This document shows, piece by piece, positions 26,151-37,700 of a DNA stretch of 64,000 nucleotides; position 1 is the stretch's first letter, and each line of letters begins with the position of its first letter. The stretch covers positions 1-64,000 of the forward strand of contig CAZRTJ010000014.1 in the NCBI GenBank assembly GCA_964602985.1, in the 5' to 3' direction. The translations under genes were made by a program, and so were the position numbers. Origin of the DNA: CAYZJB01 sp964602985. Lineage in GTDB: Bacteria; CLD3; SB21. Below the pieces are notes generated by a model that was given only the letters and a program-made list of their open reading frames with translations, was not told the origin of the DNA and ran no database searches.

Positions 26151-29100
26151 TTATTTCACCAACAACATCTTGCGACTGGCCACTCCCTGGGGAGTTTCGA
26201 GTCTGTAGATGTACACGCCGCTCGCGACCTGTTGCCCCAGATCGTTTCGGCCATTCCACAGAACGGTGTGAAAGCCCGCCTGCCGTAGTCCGCTGAATAT
26301 CTCCGTCACTTTCTGGCCTAGAATGTTGTACACGACGAGCCGGATTCGACCCTCATCCGGCAGACCAAATCGAATCGTCGTTGTCGGATTGAACGGGTTC
26401 GGATAATTCTGCGACAGCTCCAGTTTCTTCGGCAACGCTTCGTGGTCGGCATTGTACAGAAGCATCAAATTCCCGCCGGTCACAATGCGCGCGGTGACCA
26501 TTCCGTCGGCTCCTTCTCCGCCTTCATAGATCCATTGGCCGTCCTGTTCGCGATACAATCCGATATTCCGCTCATCGAAGTCGGGAAATTGCTTGTGAAT
26601 CCCGACAAGATCCTGATCGGAGTATGTAATCCGGATCGTTACGTCTTTTCTCAATCCGACGGACGAAACCCATTCGTAGCCGCGACCGACGGGCGCCATG
26701 CGATCGGACCAGATCGCTGCGGATTTGCCCAGCGTCGTTCGCGAAATATCGGATTCCTCTTCCATGCGACCCACCAGGATGAATCCGTCCTCGTTCACGA
26801 CGCCGCGCGCCGCGGTCGCCTCAAATCCGTCCAACCGGATGTTCAATGGCAGTTCCCTGGTGAGCGCGCTGACGGAGTACGTCTTGTTCAAGGAGGCCGC
26901 GTTGTTCACGGTGTCGGACGCGGAGATGTCGATGCTCAACGTGCCGGAGGTGGTCAGTTTGTATTGCGCCACACTTGCGTTCGACAGGCCGGGCACATCG
27001 GCAAGAACCGGCGGATTGGGGTCGACCGTTCCGTTGAATGTCCAAACCGCCGACTTCGTTGACAAGGGCTCGCTGCTGTAGACGTACAGCGACAGATATT
27101 TATTGACGACACTCAGCGCAAACACGCCCGCCGTCAATGTCGGCGGTGTATTTTCGACGCCGGTTCCGCTGAGCGCGACCTTCACCGTGCCGCCCACCGA
27201 TGTATTCGCGACCACGAGCGTGTCCGTCAGCGACCCTGTCGCCGTCGGCTTGAATGTAATAGTCAGGATCAATGAGTCTCCTGTAAGCAACGTGTCAGGA
27301 GTCGTCGCGCTCACAGAGAAATGCGTCCCGAGCGACATGGTAATTCCGCTCAGAATCACACCGCCGGACGCCGCCGACAATCGTATCGTCTGCGTCGTGC
27401 TGTCGGCAATTTTGATTCCCGCGAAACCTAACGACGTCGGCACCGCACTCAGCACGCCCGGAGGCGCCATGACGGCATTCGAAAACGCCGACGAGTTGTT
27501 CGCGCTGTCCTGGATGGCCGTGACATTGTATCCGAACATTACGAGTACATTCGCGGCCCAATTACCCGACCCGTCGGCGCGCGCCGAATCCTTGTACTCG
27601 CGGCCTTCGTCATCGAGGTCGCCGAAGATCTGCACGAGCGCTCCGGGAGCCGCTTTCCCGCTCACGACAGAACCGTCGTACGACTGAATCAAGGGCGCCC
27701 ACACGCCCCGTTGCGCACCGGCGGTCATCTGGATGCCGGAACCTCCGTTCGAATGGATCGAGTTGACAAACATTTGATTATCGCGAGTCTTCGATCCATC
27801 GAAATGCACTCCATGACCGGAATTGAAAGCAATCGTATTGTTCTCGATCCAGGTGAACTCCACGCTGTCCTCGGCGGAAATATTCTCCAGCTTCAACCCA
27901 TCGCCGCCGTTGCCAAGCGCCGCTGTTCCATTGGCGCCGACCCCGATGTAATTATTTTGCACGTACGTGTACCAGACCATCCCCGTATCGGCGCACAGTT
28001 CGATACCGGCTCCACCATTTCCCGAAATCACGTTACCGCTGATCCCGAGAGGCAGACTGACAGACTCGGCCGCCTGCGTGGACGTACCCAATTCGAATGC
28101 CTTTGACACCTGACCCCCTTCGTCATACTCCAGCATCACTCCGATCGCATTGTCGCTGGCGTTCCACACCATGACGCCATTGCCGGCGTTAGGGATTGCC
28201 GCGGATCCATTCAGATCGGTGCCGATGTAATTGCCTACGATCGAATTGTCATACGATAATGCATCGACATAAATGCCGTGTCGACCGTTTCCGCTGATCA
28301 CATTCCGCCCTCCCGGCACCGTATCGCCGACGACCACCGAAGAAGTGATCAGCCAGATGCCGTCCTCTCCATTGCCCAGCGCGGCTGTGCCCGCCGCGTT
28401 GGTTCCAATCAGGTTACCACGAACGAAATGCAGTACACTGCCGCCCGAAGGTAGTGGAGGCTGGAACGCGCCGAACGCAGCCTGCGTTCGCTGAAGAGCT
28501 TCTTCCTTCCTGGCTTGACCACATTCATATTCGCATCCTTCGCCTCCGTCGCCGACGATGGCAATGCCATACGTCGTGTTTCCGGATATCACATTCCCCT
28601 GTCCGGCGAGATTGCCGCCGATCGCACAATTCTGTGAGTTCTGAATATAGATTCCGGCGTCGTTGGGCAGGCTCGCCGTCCCCGACGAATTGACTCCGAT
28701 GTAATTGCCGAGGATGGAATCGTCGTCGCTGTACGAAAGGTAGATACCGATCGAATCGTTACCCGAAATCACATTGCGACCGAGCGCCGTGCCGTTTCCG
28801 ATCAGGACATCGTCCGATTCGTTGAGAAATACACCGATGTAGCGATTCCCCAAGTCTGCATTTCCGGCCGCATTCGTGCCAATCCAATTTCCGAGAATGC
28901 GGTTGCCGCTGGAATAGTACATGTAGATGCCGTGTCCGCCATTACCGGAAATTACATTTCCTCCGCCCGCCAGGCCATTTCCAATCCAGTTGTTGTAATG
29001 GTAATTTCCATCGAAGTAGATGCCGTCCGATCCGTTGCCCAATGCGGTATTGCCCGTCACATCGGTGCCGATGTAGTTGCCCAGGATGGAATTATCATGC

Positions 29101-32100
29101 ACCGACCCTCCACCGCCAAATCCAATGCCGTAGTTTGCATTACCGGAAATAATATTACGTCCGCCGGCGGTCCCATCGCCAATCGTGTTGCGAGACGACA
29201 AATACGAGAAATAGACTCCTGACCCATTCCGTATCGACGACGTCCCGGCGGCGTTGGTGCCGATGTAGTTGCCCAGGACTCGACTACTGTGTGCGCGGTA
29301 GAAATACACACCGTAATTTGGGTTCCCGGAAATCACGTTTCGTCCGCCGGCTGTTCCATCTCCGATCCAGTGCGTTCGGCTGGTATATTCGATATACACC
29401 CCGGAATAACCGTTTCCCACAGAATCGCCGTTGGCGGCTATACCCACCCAGTTGCCAAGAATGAACGTGCCCTGAGGAGCAAGCGTCTGAGATTCAACAG
29501 CGCTCCCGGACTCCTTGAGCACCGCTATGTCTCCGCCTTCCCCTCCGTCAATGTGGATGCCGTCGTACAAGTTACCGGAGATAATATTCCGTCCCGCCGC
29601 CGTACCATCGCCAATGCGATTGCCTTGTATGGCTCCATACAAATGGATTCCGGTTCCATTGGGTACAGCGACATTTCCCGTCTCATCCGTTCCGATGTAA
29701 TTGCCCACGATCAGGTTGTCATTTCCCGTCATGTGAATCCCGTGGTACCAGTTTTGAACGACCAAGCCCTTGACGGTGTTTCGATTGGAGGCGACGATCA
29801 ATCCATACTGAAAGTTGTTCACATCGATTCCATCGATTGTGATGTCCGGAGTTCCATTTCCATCGAGATCGCCATTGATATAGGTTTCGTCGGTGTTAAT
29901 CGAGGTCAGGGACGTCACGCTGATGGTCGAACCGGCGCCGATCTGAAATACGATCGTGTCCGTCTGTGTGGAATTGTTGGCATTCTGCAACGCCGAGTCC
30001 AGCGAACCGAACCCGCTCGCCAGCGTGTTGGTGACAAACCATTTTCCGGGTGTCGCGGAAGGAATGAACGTCCCCAGATCCGACACGGGTCCGGACCATC
30101 CGTTACCGTCGACGGCCCAAACACGGACATAATACAGGAGGCTATTCGTCAAAGCGCTCAGCGTGATCGTCGTGTCGTTGATCCCGCCGGTCGTCGAGTC
30201 CACGCGCGCGCGGAAGCTGTCGAAGGATCCGGCGGTATCTGTCTGGATGTAGTATTTGACGACATCCGATTTGTTCTTCGCGCTCCATCGCACGAAGGCG
30301 CCATTGTTGCGGGACGCGGTGAAGAGATTCAGCACCTGAGTCGGCGCCCGGTCGATGACGAACGGCGCGGGCTCGGACTGGAACTTCGAGCCGCGGTAGA
30401 TGGCATCGATGGCCTGTACGCTCCAGAAGTACGAACCGTCGGACAGATCGCTCAGGATGTACGACGTATCCTGACTCACGTTGCCGTTCCCCACGACGAG
30501 GCGGAATCCTCCGCCCAGAGCCGGCCCGGTAACCTTGGATAATGGCGGCATGACTTCGGTTCCTCCCGCTGTCCGTCCCATCCTCACATTATAAGTAAGA
30601 CTGTTTTTCGGGGTCTGGGCATCGGATGCGCTGTTCCATCGCAAATAGACAGAATCCGCGGCGCTTACCGCGATCAGACCTGTGGGTTCCGTCGGCGCAG
30701 AATTTAGAACCGACTGGCGATTGTCGTATAACAGTGTGACGATGTCTGAGTTATTGGTACGACCGTTCAACAGGACATCCAGATCTCCGTCCCGATCCAC
30801 ATCGGCCCATCCGCCATACATGTTGGCCCTCCAATCGCCGGAAATATCTTCCATGCCTGTGCTCAGTTGCGTGTAGGCTCCGGCGCCGTCATTGCGGTAC
30901 ACGTAGGTCCTTGCGATACTGGTTTGTCCCCCTTCTTCGCCGGTAATGAGGACGTCGAGATCCCCGTCGTTATCGAAATCACCGAGCGAAACCTGAGCCT
31001 TCGTGAACCCGGGAAGTCCCGTGGGGATTTCTGTGAAATTACTTCCATCACCGTCGTTCTGATAGATTCTGAATTCCCGTTGAGAACTGGACCCTCCTCC
31101 TGTATAGACGATGTCCGGGTATCCGTCGTTGTTCATATCTCCCCATGCCGCCATACCATTCCATGCGCCGGGAAATCCAAATCCGATGTCGGTAAACGAG
31201 CCGCCGTCATTGCGATACAAGACCACCGTGCGGCCGCCGCTTCCGCTGTAACCGCTGTAATACGTACCGAGAGCCAGTAAGTCCAAATCGCCGTCTTTGT
31301 CGTAGTCCGACCATGACAAGTTGCCGGTATTCAATCCGATGAGGCCGGCGTCGACTTGGTTGAATTCTCCGCTCCCATCGTTGCGATAGAGATTGGTGCT
31401 GGGATTGCTGCCGTCTCGTTCACCCATCACGGAAATGTCCAAGTCACCGTCGTTGTCAAAGTCCACCCATGCGAGAGAGGATTTGGCATACCCTGGGATG
31501 TCCACGTCCATGTCGGTGAATGATCCGGCTCCATTGTTGCGATAGAGTTTGAACAATCTCTGTCCGTTACCCAGACTGCCGGTATAGGCAACGTCCAGCA
31601 ATCCGTCGTTGTTGTAATCGCCGAAAGCGGCGGACGCGCGGAAGGCGCCCGACTCGAATCCCGGATTCACGTCGACGAACGTTCCGCCATCGTTTCGGAA
31701 GATCGTGGCCCGTGCATCGCCGCCGTCGAAGTAACCGACCATCAGAATGTCGAGATCTCCGTCGTTATCGTAATCGCCGTAAACCGTGGCTCCTTCGGTG
31801 AGGCCCGGCAGTCCGTCCTGCGTGAGGAAGAACACGGTGGGAACGGCAAACGCATCATTCGAGTATCCACTCAACTGTCCCGTCGCGCTGACAGCGGCAA
31901 CACGAAAGTAATAGGTTCGGAAGTTGTTCAGAGAGGTCACAGTCTTCGTCGTATCCAGAATTCCGCCCGTCGTCGAATCTGTCAATGCTTGCGTCGAATA
32001 GTCGGCCAGCGTGTCCATGTAAATGCAGTACTTCACTGCGCTGCCGGCTCCCGGAGACCAGGTCAGGCGAACACGACCCGTATCCGCCGTCGCCTGCAGA

Positions 32101-32816
32101 TTCGACGCACTCAACAATTGCATGGCAGAAGAAGCCGTGAAGGTCGGGCCATTAATGAGGGCCAGGTTGCGCGCGTTGGGGGTCGAGTCCGCAGCCGTGG
32201 TTCCTGCTGCCTCATCAAAACGCCAATATCCGACCAGATTCGTGTCCGATACGGACACGGCCGACAACGCGCCGGCCAAAATCTGACCGGGTGTTCGCGC
32301 AATCTTCCAGATGCGGAATTCGTCTACCTGTCCACCGAAAACCTCGCCGCCTGCTTGATTGGAGCCCACGGTCGTCGAATCGGTTGGCGCATACGGACTC
32401 GCGAAATACCAGGAATCGCCTGTATTCCTTCCGTCGATATACAGACTCCACTCCCCAGTCGAGGAACGACTGACGGCCACATGTTGCCATACGTTCGGAG
32501 TGAGGGAGCGAGTGGAATTCAAGACGTCGTTTCCGCCCAGCAGGATCGACAGTTGGTAGGAATTGCCGGCATTCAGGAAGAGGCCGTAGCCGTTAAAGGA
32601 AGTGTTGCCGTTGTAAAAGAGAAATTCGTTCGATCCTGTGGTGACGCCATCCCATTTGACCCATGCCTCCATCGTCAGGTTATCGGTCACCGTCGTGACG
32701 GCGGCACGCACCGCATAGTCATTCGACCCGTCCAGCGTCAGGGCATTTTGCGCTCCCACACGAGCAGTGCACGCGATCGTGAAGAATACTGCGAGCTTTG
32801 TTGCTAACCGCGACAT
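26151..32816 (-). CDS. Giant secreted LamG / FG-GAP / beta-helix protein with sorting domain (2221 aa)
   Basis: After a signal peptide (about 1-23) come a concanavalin/LamG domain (about 24-205; LTLDGSNDYAVRA, TMEAWVKWDG, VDEFRIWKIARTPGQI), an FN3 domain, a set of FG-GAP/VCBS repeats (about 330-700; recurring DYDNDGDLDIL), FN3 domains (about 700-920), a long right-handed beta-helix (about 930-1740; GNYIGTDVTGN, IGDGTAGGRNVISGN), a HYDIN-like domain (about 1790-1910), the block shared by all three giants, and the sorting domain starting LSQNYPNPFNPTTTIRFGLP. The domains suggest binding of carbohydrate or other ligands at the surface. The start has GGAGGAATGT before the ATG. Confidence 0.9.
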   Translation of the reverse strand: MSRLATKLAVFFTIACTARVGAQNALTLDGSNDYAVRAAVTTVTDNLTMEAWVKWDGVTTGSNEFLFYNGNTSFNGYGLFLNAGNSYQLSILLGGNDVLNSTRSLTPNVWQHVAVSRSSTGEWSLYIDGRNTGDSWYFASPYAPTDSTTVGSNQAGGEVFGGQVDEFRIWKIARTPGQILAGALSAVSVSDTNLVGYWRFDEAAGTTAADSTPNARNLALINGPTFTASSAMQLLSASNLQATADTGRVRLTWSPGAGSAVKYCIYMDTLADYSTQALTDSTTGGILDTTKTVTSLNNFRTYYFRVAAVSATGQLSGYSNDAFAVPTVFFLTQDGLPGLTEGATVYGDYDNDGDLDILMVGYFDGGDARATIFRNDGGTFVDVNPGFESGAFRASAAFGDYNNDGLLDVAYTGSLGNGQRLFKLYRNNGAGSFTDMDVDIPGYAKSSLAWVDFDNDGDLDISVMGERDGSNPSTNLYRNDGSGEFNQVDAGLIGLNTGNLSWSDYDKDGDLDLLALGTYYSGYSGSGGRTVVLYRNDGGSFTDIGFGFPGAWNGMAAWGDMNNDGYPDIVYTGGGSSSQREFRIYQNDGDGSNFTEIPTGLPGFTKAQVSLGDFDNDGDLDVLITGEEGGQTSIARTYVYRNDGAGAYTQLSTGMEDISGDWRANMYGGWADVDRDGDLDVLLNGRTNNSDIVTLLYDNRQSVLNSAPTEPTGLIAVSAADSVYLRWNSASDAQTPKNSLTYNVRMGRTAGGTEVMPPLSKVTGPALGGGFRLVVGNGNVSQDTSYILSDLSDGSYFWSVQAIDAIYRGSKFQSEPAPFVIDRAPTQVLNLFTASRNNGAFVRWSAKNKSDVVKYYIQTDTAGSFDSFRARVDSTTGGINDTTITLSALTNSLLYYVRVWAVDGNGWSGPVSDLGTFIPSATPGKWFVTNTLASGFGSLDSALQNANNSTQTDTIVFQIGAGSTISVTSLTSINTDETYINGDLDGNGTPDITIDGIDVNNFQYGLIVASNRNTVKGLVVQNWYHGIHMTGNDNLIVGNYIGTDETGNVAVPNGTGIHLYGAIQGNRIGDGTAAGRNIISGNLYDGIHIDGGEGGDIAVLKESGSAVESQTLAPQGTFILGNWVGIAANGDSVGNGYSGVYIEYTSRTHWIGDGTAGGRNVISGNPNYGVYFYRAHSSRVLGNYIGTNAAGTSSIRNGSGVYFSYLSSRNTIGDGTAGGRNIISGNANYGIGFGGGGSVHDNSILGNYIGTDVTGNTALGNGSDGIYFDGNYHYNNWIGNGLAGGGNVISGNGGHGIYMYYSSGNRILGNWIGTNAAGNADLGNRYIGVFLNESDDVLIGNGTALGRNVISGNDSIGIYLSYSDDDSILGNYIGVNSSGTASLPNDAGIYIQNSQNCAIGGNLAGQGNVISGNTTYGIAIVGDGGEGCEYECGQARKEEALQRTQAAFGAFQPPLPSGGSVLHFVRGNLIGTNAAGTAALGNGEDGIWLITSSVVVGDTVPGGRNVISGNGRHGIYVDALSYDNSIVGNYIGTDLNGSAAIPNAGNGVMVWNASDNAIGVMLEYDEGGQVSKAFELGTSTQAAESVSLPLGISGNVISGNGGAGIELCADTGMVWYTYVQNNYIGVGANGTAALGNGGDGLKLENISAEDSVEFTWIENNTIAFNSGHGVHFDGSKTRDNQMFVNSIHSNGGSGIQMTAGAQRGVWAPLIQSYDGSVVSGKAAPGALVQIFGDLDDEGREYKDSARADGSGNWAANVLVMFGYNVTAIQDSANNSSAFSNAVMAPPGVLSAVPTSLGFAGIKIADSTTQTIRLSAASGGVILSGITMSLGTHFSVSATTPDTLLTGDSLILTITFKPTATGSLTDTLVVANTSVGGTVKVALSGTGVENTPPTLTAGVFALSVVNKYLSLYVYSSEPLSTKSAVWTFNGTVDPNPPVLADVPGLSNASVAQYKLTTSGTLSIDISASDTVNNAASLNKTYSVSALTRELPLNIRLDGFEATAARGVVNEDGFILVGRMEEESDISRTTLGKSAAIWSDRMAPVGRGYEWVSSVGLRKDVTIRITYSDQDLVGIHKQFPDFDERNIGLYREQDGQWIYEGGEGADGMVTARIVTGGNLMLLYNADHEALPKKLELSQNYPNPFNPTTTIRFGLPDEGRIRLVVYNILGQKVTEIFSGLRQAGFHTVLWNGRNDLGQQVASGVYIYRLETPQGVASRKMLLVK

Positions 32817-33306
32817 ACATTCCTCCGAGAGTTCGTGTGATCAGTCTTATGAAATTTCGTACCTGCAGAAGTTAGAGGACTGAAGCGTCAGCGTGGAACC
32901 AGGTTCCGCCATGCCTCTTGAAGACATGGCAAAATAAGACAAGTCTGTTGCGTGAGCAAGTTAAAAAAATGATAGCTGTCAGTTACTTAATTCACATATG
33001 CGAAAATTTCGTCAAATGTATCGTGTAATCCTGACTTATGGTGTTTTCTTAAGATCCCTGTGAGAGATGATTTTTTCGTTCCCGCGTAGATATGGCAAGC
33101 CAACTTTGCCTGACACGTGATTGCCTGTTCTTGTGGAGTATGACTTGTGGATTATGCTTGCCACATGCGTAAAAGGCAGTGCCAGGAAAATGGAAGGATG
33201 GTTGAGGCTTGATAGACGAATTGAATAAACAAATGCAAAACAACGAAGGCGGCCAAAACCTTCCTGCTCACGACGTTGGACTACCGCCTCTCAGGCGCTG
33301 CCCATG
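32817..33306. other. 490-base AT-richer intergenic region
   Basis: No gene is supported. It contains the upstream region of the 2221-aa gene, with a hairpin GCCATG...CATGGC (around 32910-32931), and an AT-rich section (about 32935-33250) unlike the flanking coding DNA. The far end lies beyond the stop of the EreA/ChaN-like gene. Confidence 0.5.
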
Positions 33307-34206
33307 TTACCGGGACATCTTCGTAACAGGACCGACATTCACAAAATACTGAAGAACCGCCTTGGTCTCTGGCGCCCGGTACAGTGTGTCTCCCAACAAT
33401 GAAGTGATGGGGAGAGAGCCCTTCATTTGGCTGACATCCATCGCCCCAATCCGACCTCTCCAGGCAGGCGCCAGAGGAAATCGATCCCCTCCATCCAACA
33501 GGATGGATGAGACATCTGTATCTGCAATGCCGAAACTCGAGAGTCGTGCGCCGCAGGGAATGCGACTCGCCGAATCATACATGTACCGTCCTCCTCGCAG
33601 CATGTGAAATTGTCCGCCGTATGCCACGATCTTCGCATCGGGGTACTCTCGATACGCATTGGCAATGCCCTCGGCCATGGTTTGATTTCTCGTGTCCCAG
33701 CATATGGCGCGCATGAGACCGATCCGCCACGGATCTTCATCGATCGCCAACACGCGAACCACCCGTGTCCGATTCTTATAACACCAGGACACAATACCGC
33801 TAAAGGGAAGACAGTCCTCATTGGCCTCCATCATCTCCAGATACTTCACATCCCCTGATTCCATGTAGCTGTCCAGCGCGGGCTGAACGCTGGCCGGCAA
33901 TTCCAGTGCGAGAACGAGTTTCTGTGAGTCCATGCGTTCGAGGAACTTCACGAAGTAGCTCATGATCTCAACCCGAAAATGAACTTCCCCTACCAACAGA
34001 ACCCGCTTGGAGGACACGGCAGTCGCGAGACGTTCCACATCCATCAGCGTTGTGTCCAGCGCGGATGCAATCTCTGCAACGGTTTGATCGGAGACACTGA
34101 CATTGTATTCCATCGCCCGCGGACAGGCGATCACACGCACGAAAATCAAGACGGCAAGTGCGCCAAGGAACATCATGGCCCGGCGCACTCCTTTACCAAC
34201 TTTCAC
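33307..34206 (-). CDS. EreA/ChaN-like membrane-anchored protein
   Basis: The 299-residue protein has an N-terminal anchor or signal (residues about 10-28). It then carries motifs of the EreA/ChaN-like superfamily: VLLVGEVHFRVEIMSYFVKF (G-E-x-H), LVLALELPASVQPALDSYM, and AKIVAYGGQFHMLRGGRY (the second conserved His region). Members include haem-binding ChaN and hydrolases such as erythromycin esterase; this copy cannot be assigned to one. The GTG start is confirmed by an AAGGAGG site five bases before it. The gene lies 26 bases beyond the second TPR-like lipoprotein, so it may belong to the same transcript as the 2695-aa protein. Confidence 0.55.
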   Translation of the reverse strand: MKVGKGVRRAMMFLGALAVLIFVRVIACPRAMEYNVSVSDQTVAEIASALDTTLMDVERLATAVSSKRVLLVGEVHFRVEIMSYFVKFLERMDSQKLVLALELPASVQPALDSYMESGDVKYLEMMEANEDCLPFSGIVSWCYKNRTRVVRVLAIDEDPWRIGLMRAICWDTRNQTMAEGIANAYREYPDAKIVAYGGQFHMLRGGRYMYDSASRIPCGARLSSFGIADTDVSSILLDGGDRFPLAPAWRGRIGAMDVSQMKGSLPITSLLGDTLYRAPETKAVLQYFVNVGPVTKMSR

Positions 34207-34232
34207 TGGACCTCCTTAAGGTAATCTACTCC

Positions 34233-34760
34233 TCACCCCGCCGACCCAAACAGACTTTCCAACTCCGTCAGCAGTTCGTCGGGACCGGTTCCGGGTGTCG
34301 TGCCGGTCAGACTGCCAATGATCTGCGCGACGCGCGCATAATTCCCCATGCGATATTCCGCATACGCTTCTTTCATCTGCATGTCCCGCGCCGTCACCGT
34401 ACGGTCATGGGCAAACACGTACGCCGGCGAGCGGCGCAGAACAAACTGCGCGCCTGACACAACTCCCGCATTGTCGCCGGCCCACCAATCTGCAATCGCC
34501 CATCCCGCGTATCCATCGACGATCGAATCCGACGCGGCATTGGCGAAATACACTTTGGCCTGCGGCATGGAGTCCATCCGCATGGCCGTCCATCCCAGTC
34601 CCACCCATGCTTCGGGCTGGGACGACGTCAACTCCGCAAATGCCTGGTGCGCGCCGGCGTAGTCGTTGTTTCGAAATTTCGACCACGCGACATCCAGCGG
34701 ATCGTCTTCTCCGCAGGAGACCAGCAACATCATACTTACCAAAACAAAGCGCTTTTTCAT
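34233..34760 (-). CDS. Small TPR-like lipoprotein, partner of the 2695-aa protein
   Basis: The 175-residue protein has a lipobox (MLLVSCGED, Cys 16) and TPR-like helices. It is paralogous to the protein at 25578-26126 (shared GLGWTAMRMDSMPQA, VDGYAGWAI, GAQFVLRR) and occupies the same place, nine bases after the stop of a giant beta-helix gene. GGAG lies six bases before the ATG. Its probable job is linked to folding, export or anchoring of the giant protein; this is inference. Confidence 0.8.
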   Translation of the reverse strand: MKKRFVLVSMMLLVSCGEDDPLDVAWSKFRNNDYAGAHQAFAELTSSQPEAWVGLGWTAMRMDSMPQAKVYFANAASDSIVDGYAGWAIADWWAGDNAGVVSGAQFVLRRSPAYVFAHDRTVTARDMQMKEAYAEYRMGNYARVAQIIGSLTGTTPGTGPDELLTELESLFGSAG

Positions 34761-34769
34761 GACGGTCTC

Positions 34770-37700
34770 CTATTTGATGAGTAACATTTTGCGCGTGACG
34801 ACGCCCAACGGCGATTCCAGTCGATATAAGTACACGCCCGTTGCCGCCTCTCTGCCTTGATCGGTTCTGCCATTCCACACCACGGTGTGATATCCTGCCG
34901 TGCGCACTCCATTCTCCAACTGCGCAACCTTCTGTCCCAGCATGTTGTACACCGTCAGTCGGATGCGGCCGCTCTCGGGCAAACCAAATCGAATGGTCGT
35001 CGTCGGATTGAATGGGTTCGGATAGTTCTGATTCAATTCCAACTGCCTGGGCAACGTCACATGCTCGGGATTGTACGCAACGACGTACGCGCCCGGCTCG
35101 GTCACTCCAACCCCGAGCGACCCCTCCGAGCTCTCTCCGCCGACATACACGAGATCCTCTGCCCTGTACAAACCGACTTTCGTTTCGTCAAAGTCGCGAA
35201 TCATGTTCCGCAGTTCCGCAATCTCCTCGTCGAGTCGTACCGTCACGCGTGCCGGCTTGGACCACGTCTCGGTTGAGAGAATGTCCACACCGCAAACGTT
35301 CGTCAGCATAGCGCCTTCGCCCTTCGACAAAGTCGGCTCGGAAATCTTCAAGCGTGACGAACCCAACAGGACAAAACTCTCACCGCTCACACTTCCGCGG
35401 GAAAGGGATAATTCGATCCCGTCATGCGTTATCCGCAGTTCTTGTTGTTTGGTCAAACTGCCGATGGCATACGCGCGCGATCCGCTGCCGAGGTTGCCGG
35501 CGGAATCCGAGCCGCTGACACGAATCGACAGCGTTCCTGTTTCGGCCAGCCGGTAACTGCCGCTGTAGACTCCCTGGCTGCCCGCGGCCATCGCAATGCC
35601 CACGCTGTCGTATCCCCCTGCAGTCGTCAGAGCGGCGGAAGCCGTGGGCAATCCCTGAATCGTCTCCCCAAATACGCCGACCACATCCAGGTATCTCTTG
35701 ATGACCGTACTTCGCAGGATGCCCACCGTCACGCCCGGCACCGTGACGTCCACTCGGAAAGAACCCGGCGAACTGGTATACGTCTCACCCGATGGATCCA
35801 CCGCCATGACCCGCCAGTACCAGGTTCCAGCCGTCAGAACACTTGCGACTGTGTAGGTCGAGTCTCCCGTCACGCTGTCCGACACCGTCAGTGTCGAGAA
35901 ATCTGATACCGAAGACACGTGGATGCGATACCTCAGCGTGTCGCCATTGGCATCGCCGCGATCCTGCCAACTCAGAGTCGGCGTAGCATCACTGGTCCAG
36001 CTATTACCGATCGGCGATTTTAGCGCAAACGCATTTGGCGGAACATTGCTGACGAAACCGGTACCGGTCAGCAGAATCAGGGACGGCGAACCTGTCGCAT
36101 TGTGATAGATTTTGATGGTGTCCACCTTCACGCCCGCCGACAACGGACGAAATGTCGTCGTCATGAACAGCGTGTCTGTGGTTCCCGAATACAAGGTATC
36201 CGGCAGAGCTGGAGCGACGGTCACCTGAAAATCCACCGCGCCCCCGATGCCCTGCGTTACCTGCGACACGTGCACCGGACCGCCGGTCGCGTAGGCCTTC
36301 AGGGTTACCGTGGCACTATCGCCCACGGACGTACTGGCAAAGCCGAAACTCACGTCCGAAACCAACGTCCCAACCGGCGCTCCACCGGACCCGGTGAGGA
36401 TCAGATCGGCATGTCCGCCCAGACCATCGTGAACCACGCGTATGGTATCCGCGTAACCGGTAGTCGCGGTGGGTTTGAACTTCACCGTCAAGGTGAGCGT
36501 GTCACCCTCCGCCAGGGGTCCCGGGATGGATACGCTGGTATCCGTCGTGAAGAAATATGTCCCCACGAGATGAGAGAACGAACTCAGATTGATCGGCCCG
36601 CCGATCGCGACGGCCCGGATCGCCAGCGACATGCTGTCGCCCGCGGTGACCGTGCCGAAATTGGTGATCGAACTCACAGGCACCAGCGCACCGGGAACAC
36701 CTAGTGCAATCGAAAACCCGGATGTATTGAGCGCCGAGTCCTGCATGGCTGTCACCGAGAGCCCGGCTTGCAAAGCCACTTTCTTCATCCAGGTTCCGTC
36801 ACTTTGCGTATATGTTGTGTCCAGGAAATTCCTCCCCTGATTGGTTGAGTCAGAGAAAATCTGGATCAACGTATTCGGAGCGCCCGTGCCTTGGACCACC
36901 GAATCGCTTCCCACGTTTGTAAGTCGAGGCGCCGCAATATCCCCTTGCGTGCCGGCGGCGAGAGAAACTCCACCCAGCGTGTTGTTGTAAATCTCGTTTC
37001 GGTAAAATCGATTGCTGTCTGTCCCGGAAGTCAGGACTTGAATTCCGTATCCTGATTGGAAAGCCATCCGATTGTATTCGACCAGCGAATGGGATGCTCC
37101 TCCATCGATCCGTACGCCTATGCCCCCTGCACCGACCACAGCCGTCACACCGTCCGCACGCAGACCGAAGGTATTGCCGCGCACGATATTTGAATCGGAA
37201 TTCGCGTCGGAAATTTTGACGTGAACAGCGCTTCCCGCGAACAAGTTGCCGAAGCCGGGCAGGGTATCGCCGATCTGATTGTATCTGGCCAGACCTGAAA
37301 TGACCGAGATCGACACACCGCCGCTTCCATTGCCGCGTGCGTTGATCCCAGCCGCATCCACACCGATGTAATTACCGAGGATCTGGGTGAACGATCCCGG
37401 ATCGATCGCAATACCGTAAATCGTATTGCTGGATATGATGTTTCGTCCCAATGCCGTGCCGTCGCCAATCTTCGTGTGCAGGATTCCGTTTTGCAAAACG
37501 ATGCCATAATTGTTGGCAATCGGTGTAGCGCCATTTGTGCCCAGACCGAAAATGTTTCCGAGGATCGTATTGCTGTCCGATCCGGTGCTCGCGATCTGGA
37601 GGCCGTACGCGTCATTGCCGGCAATCACGTTGCCGCCGCCGGCCAGTCCAGTACCGATAACGTTGTTCTTGGAGAGCACGGAGATGCCCGTGATGGAATT

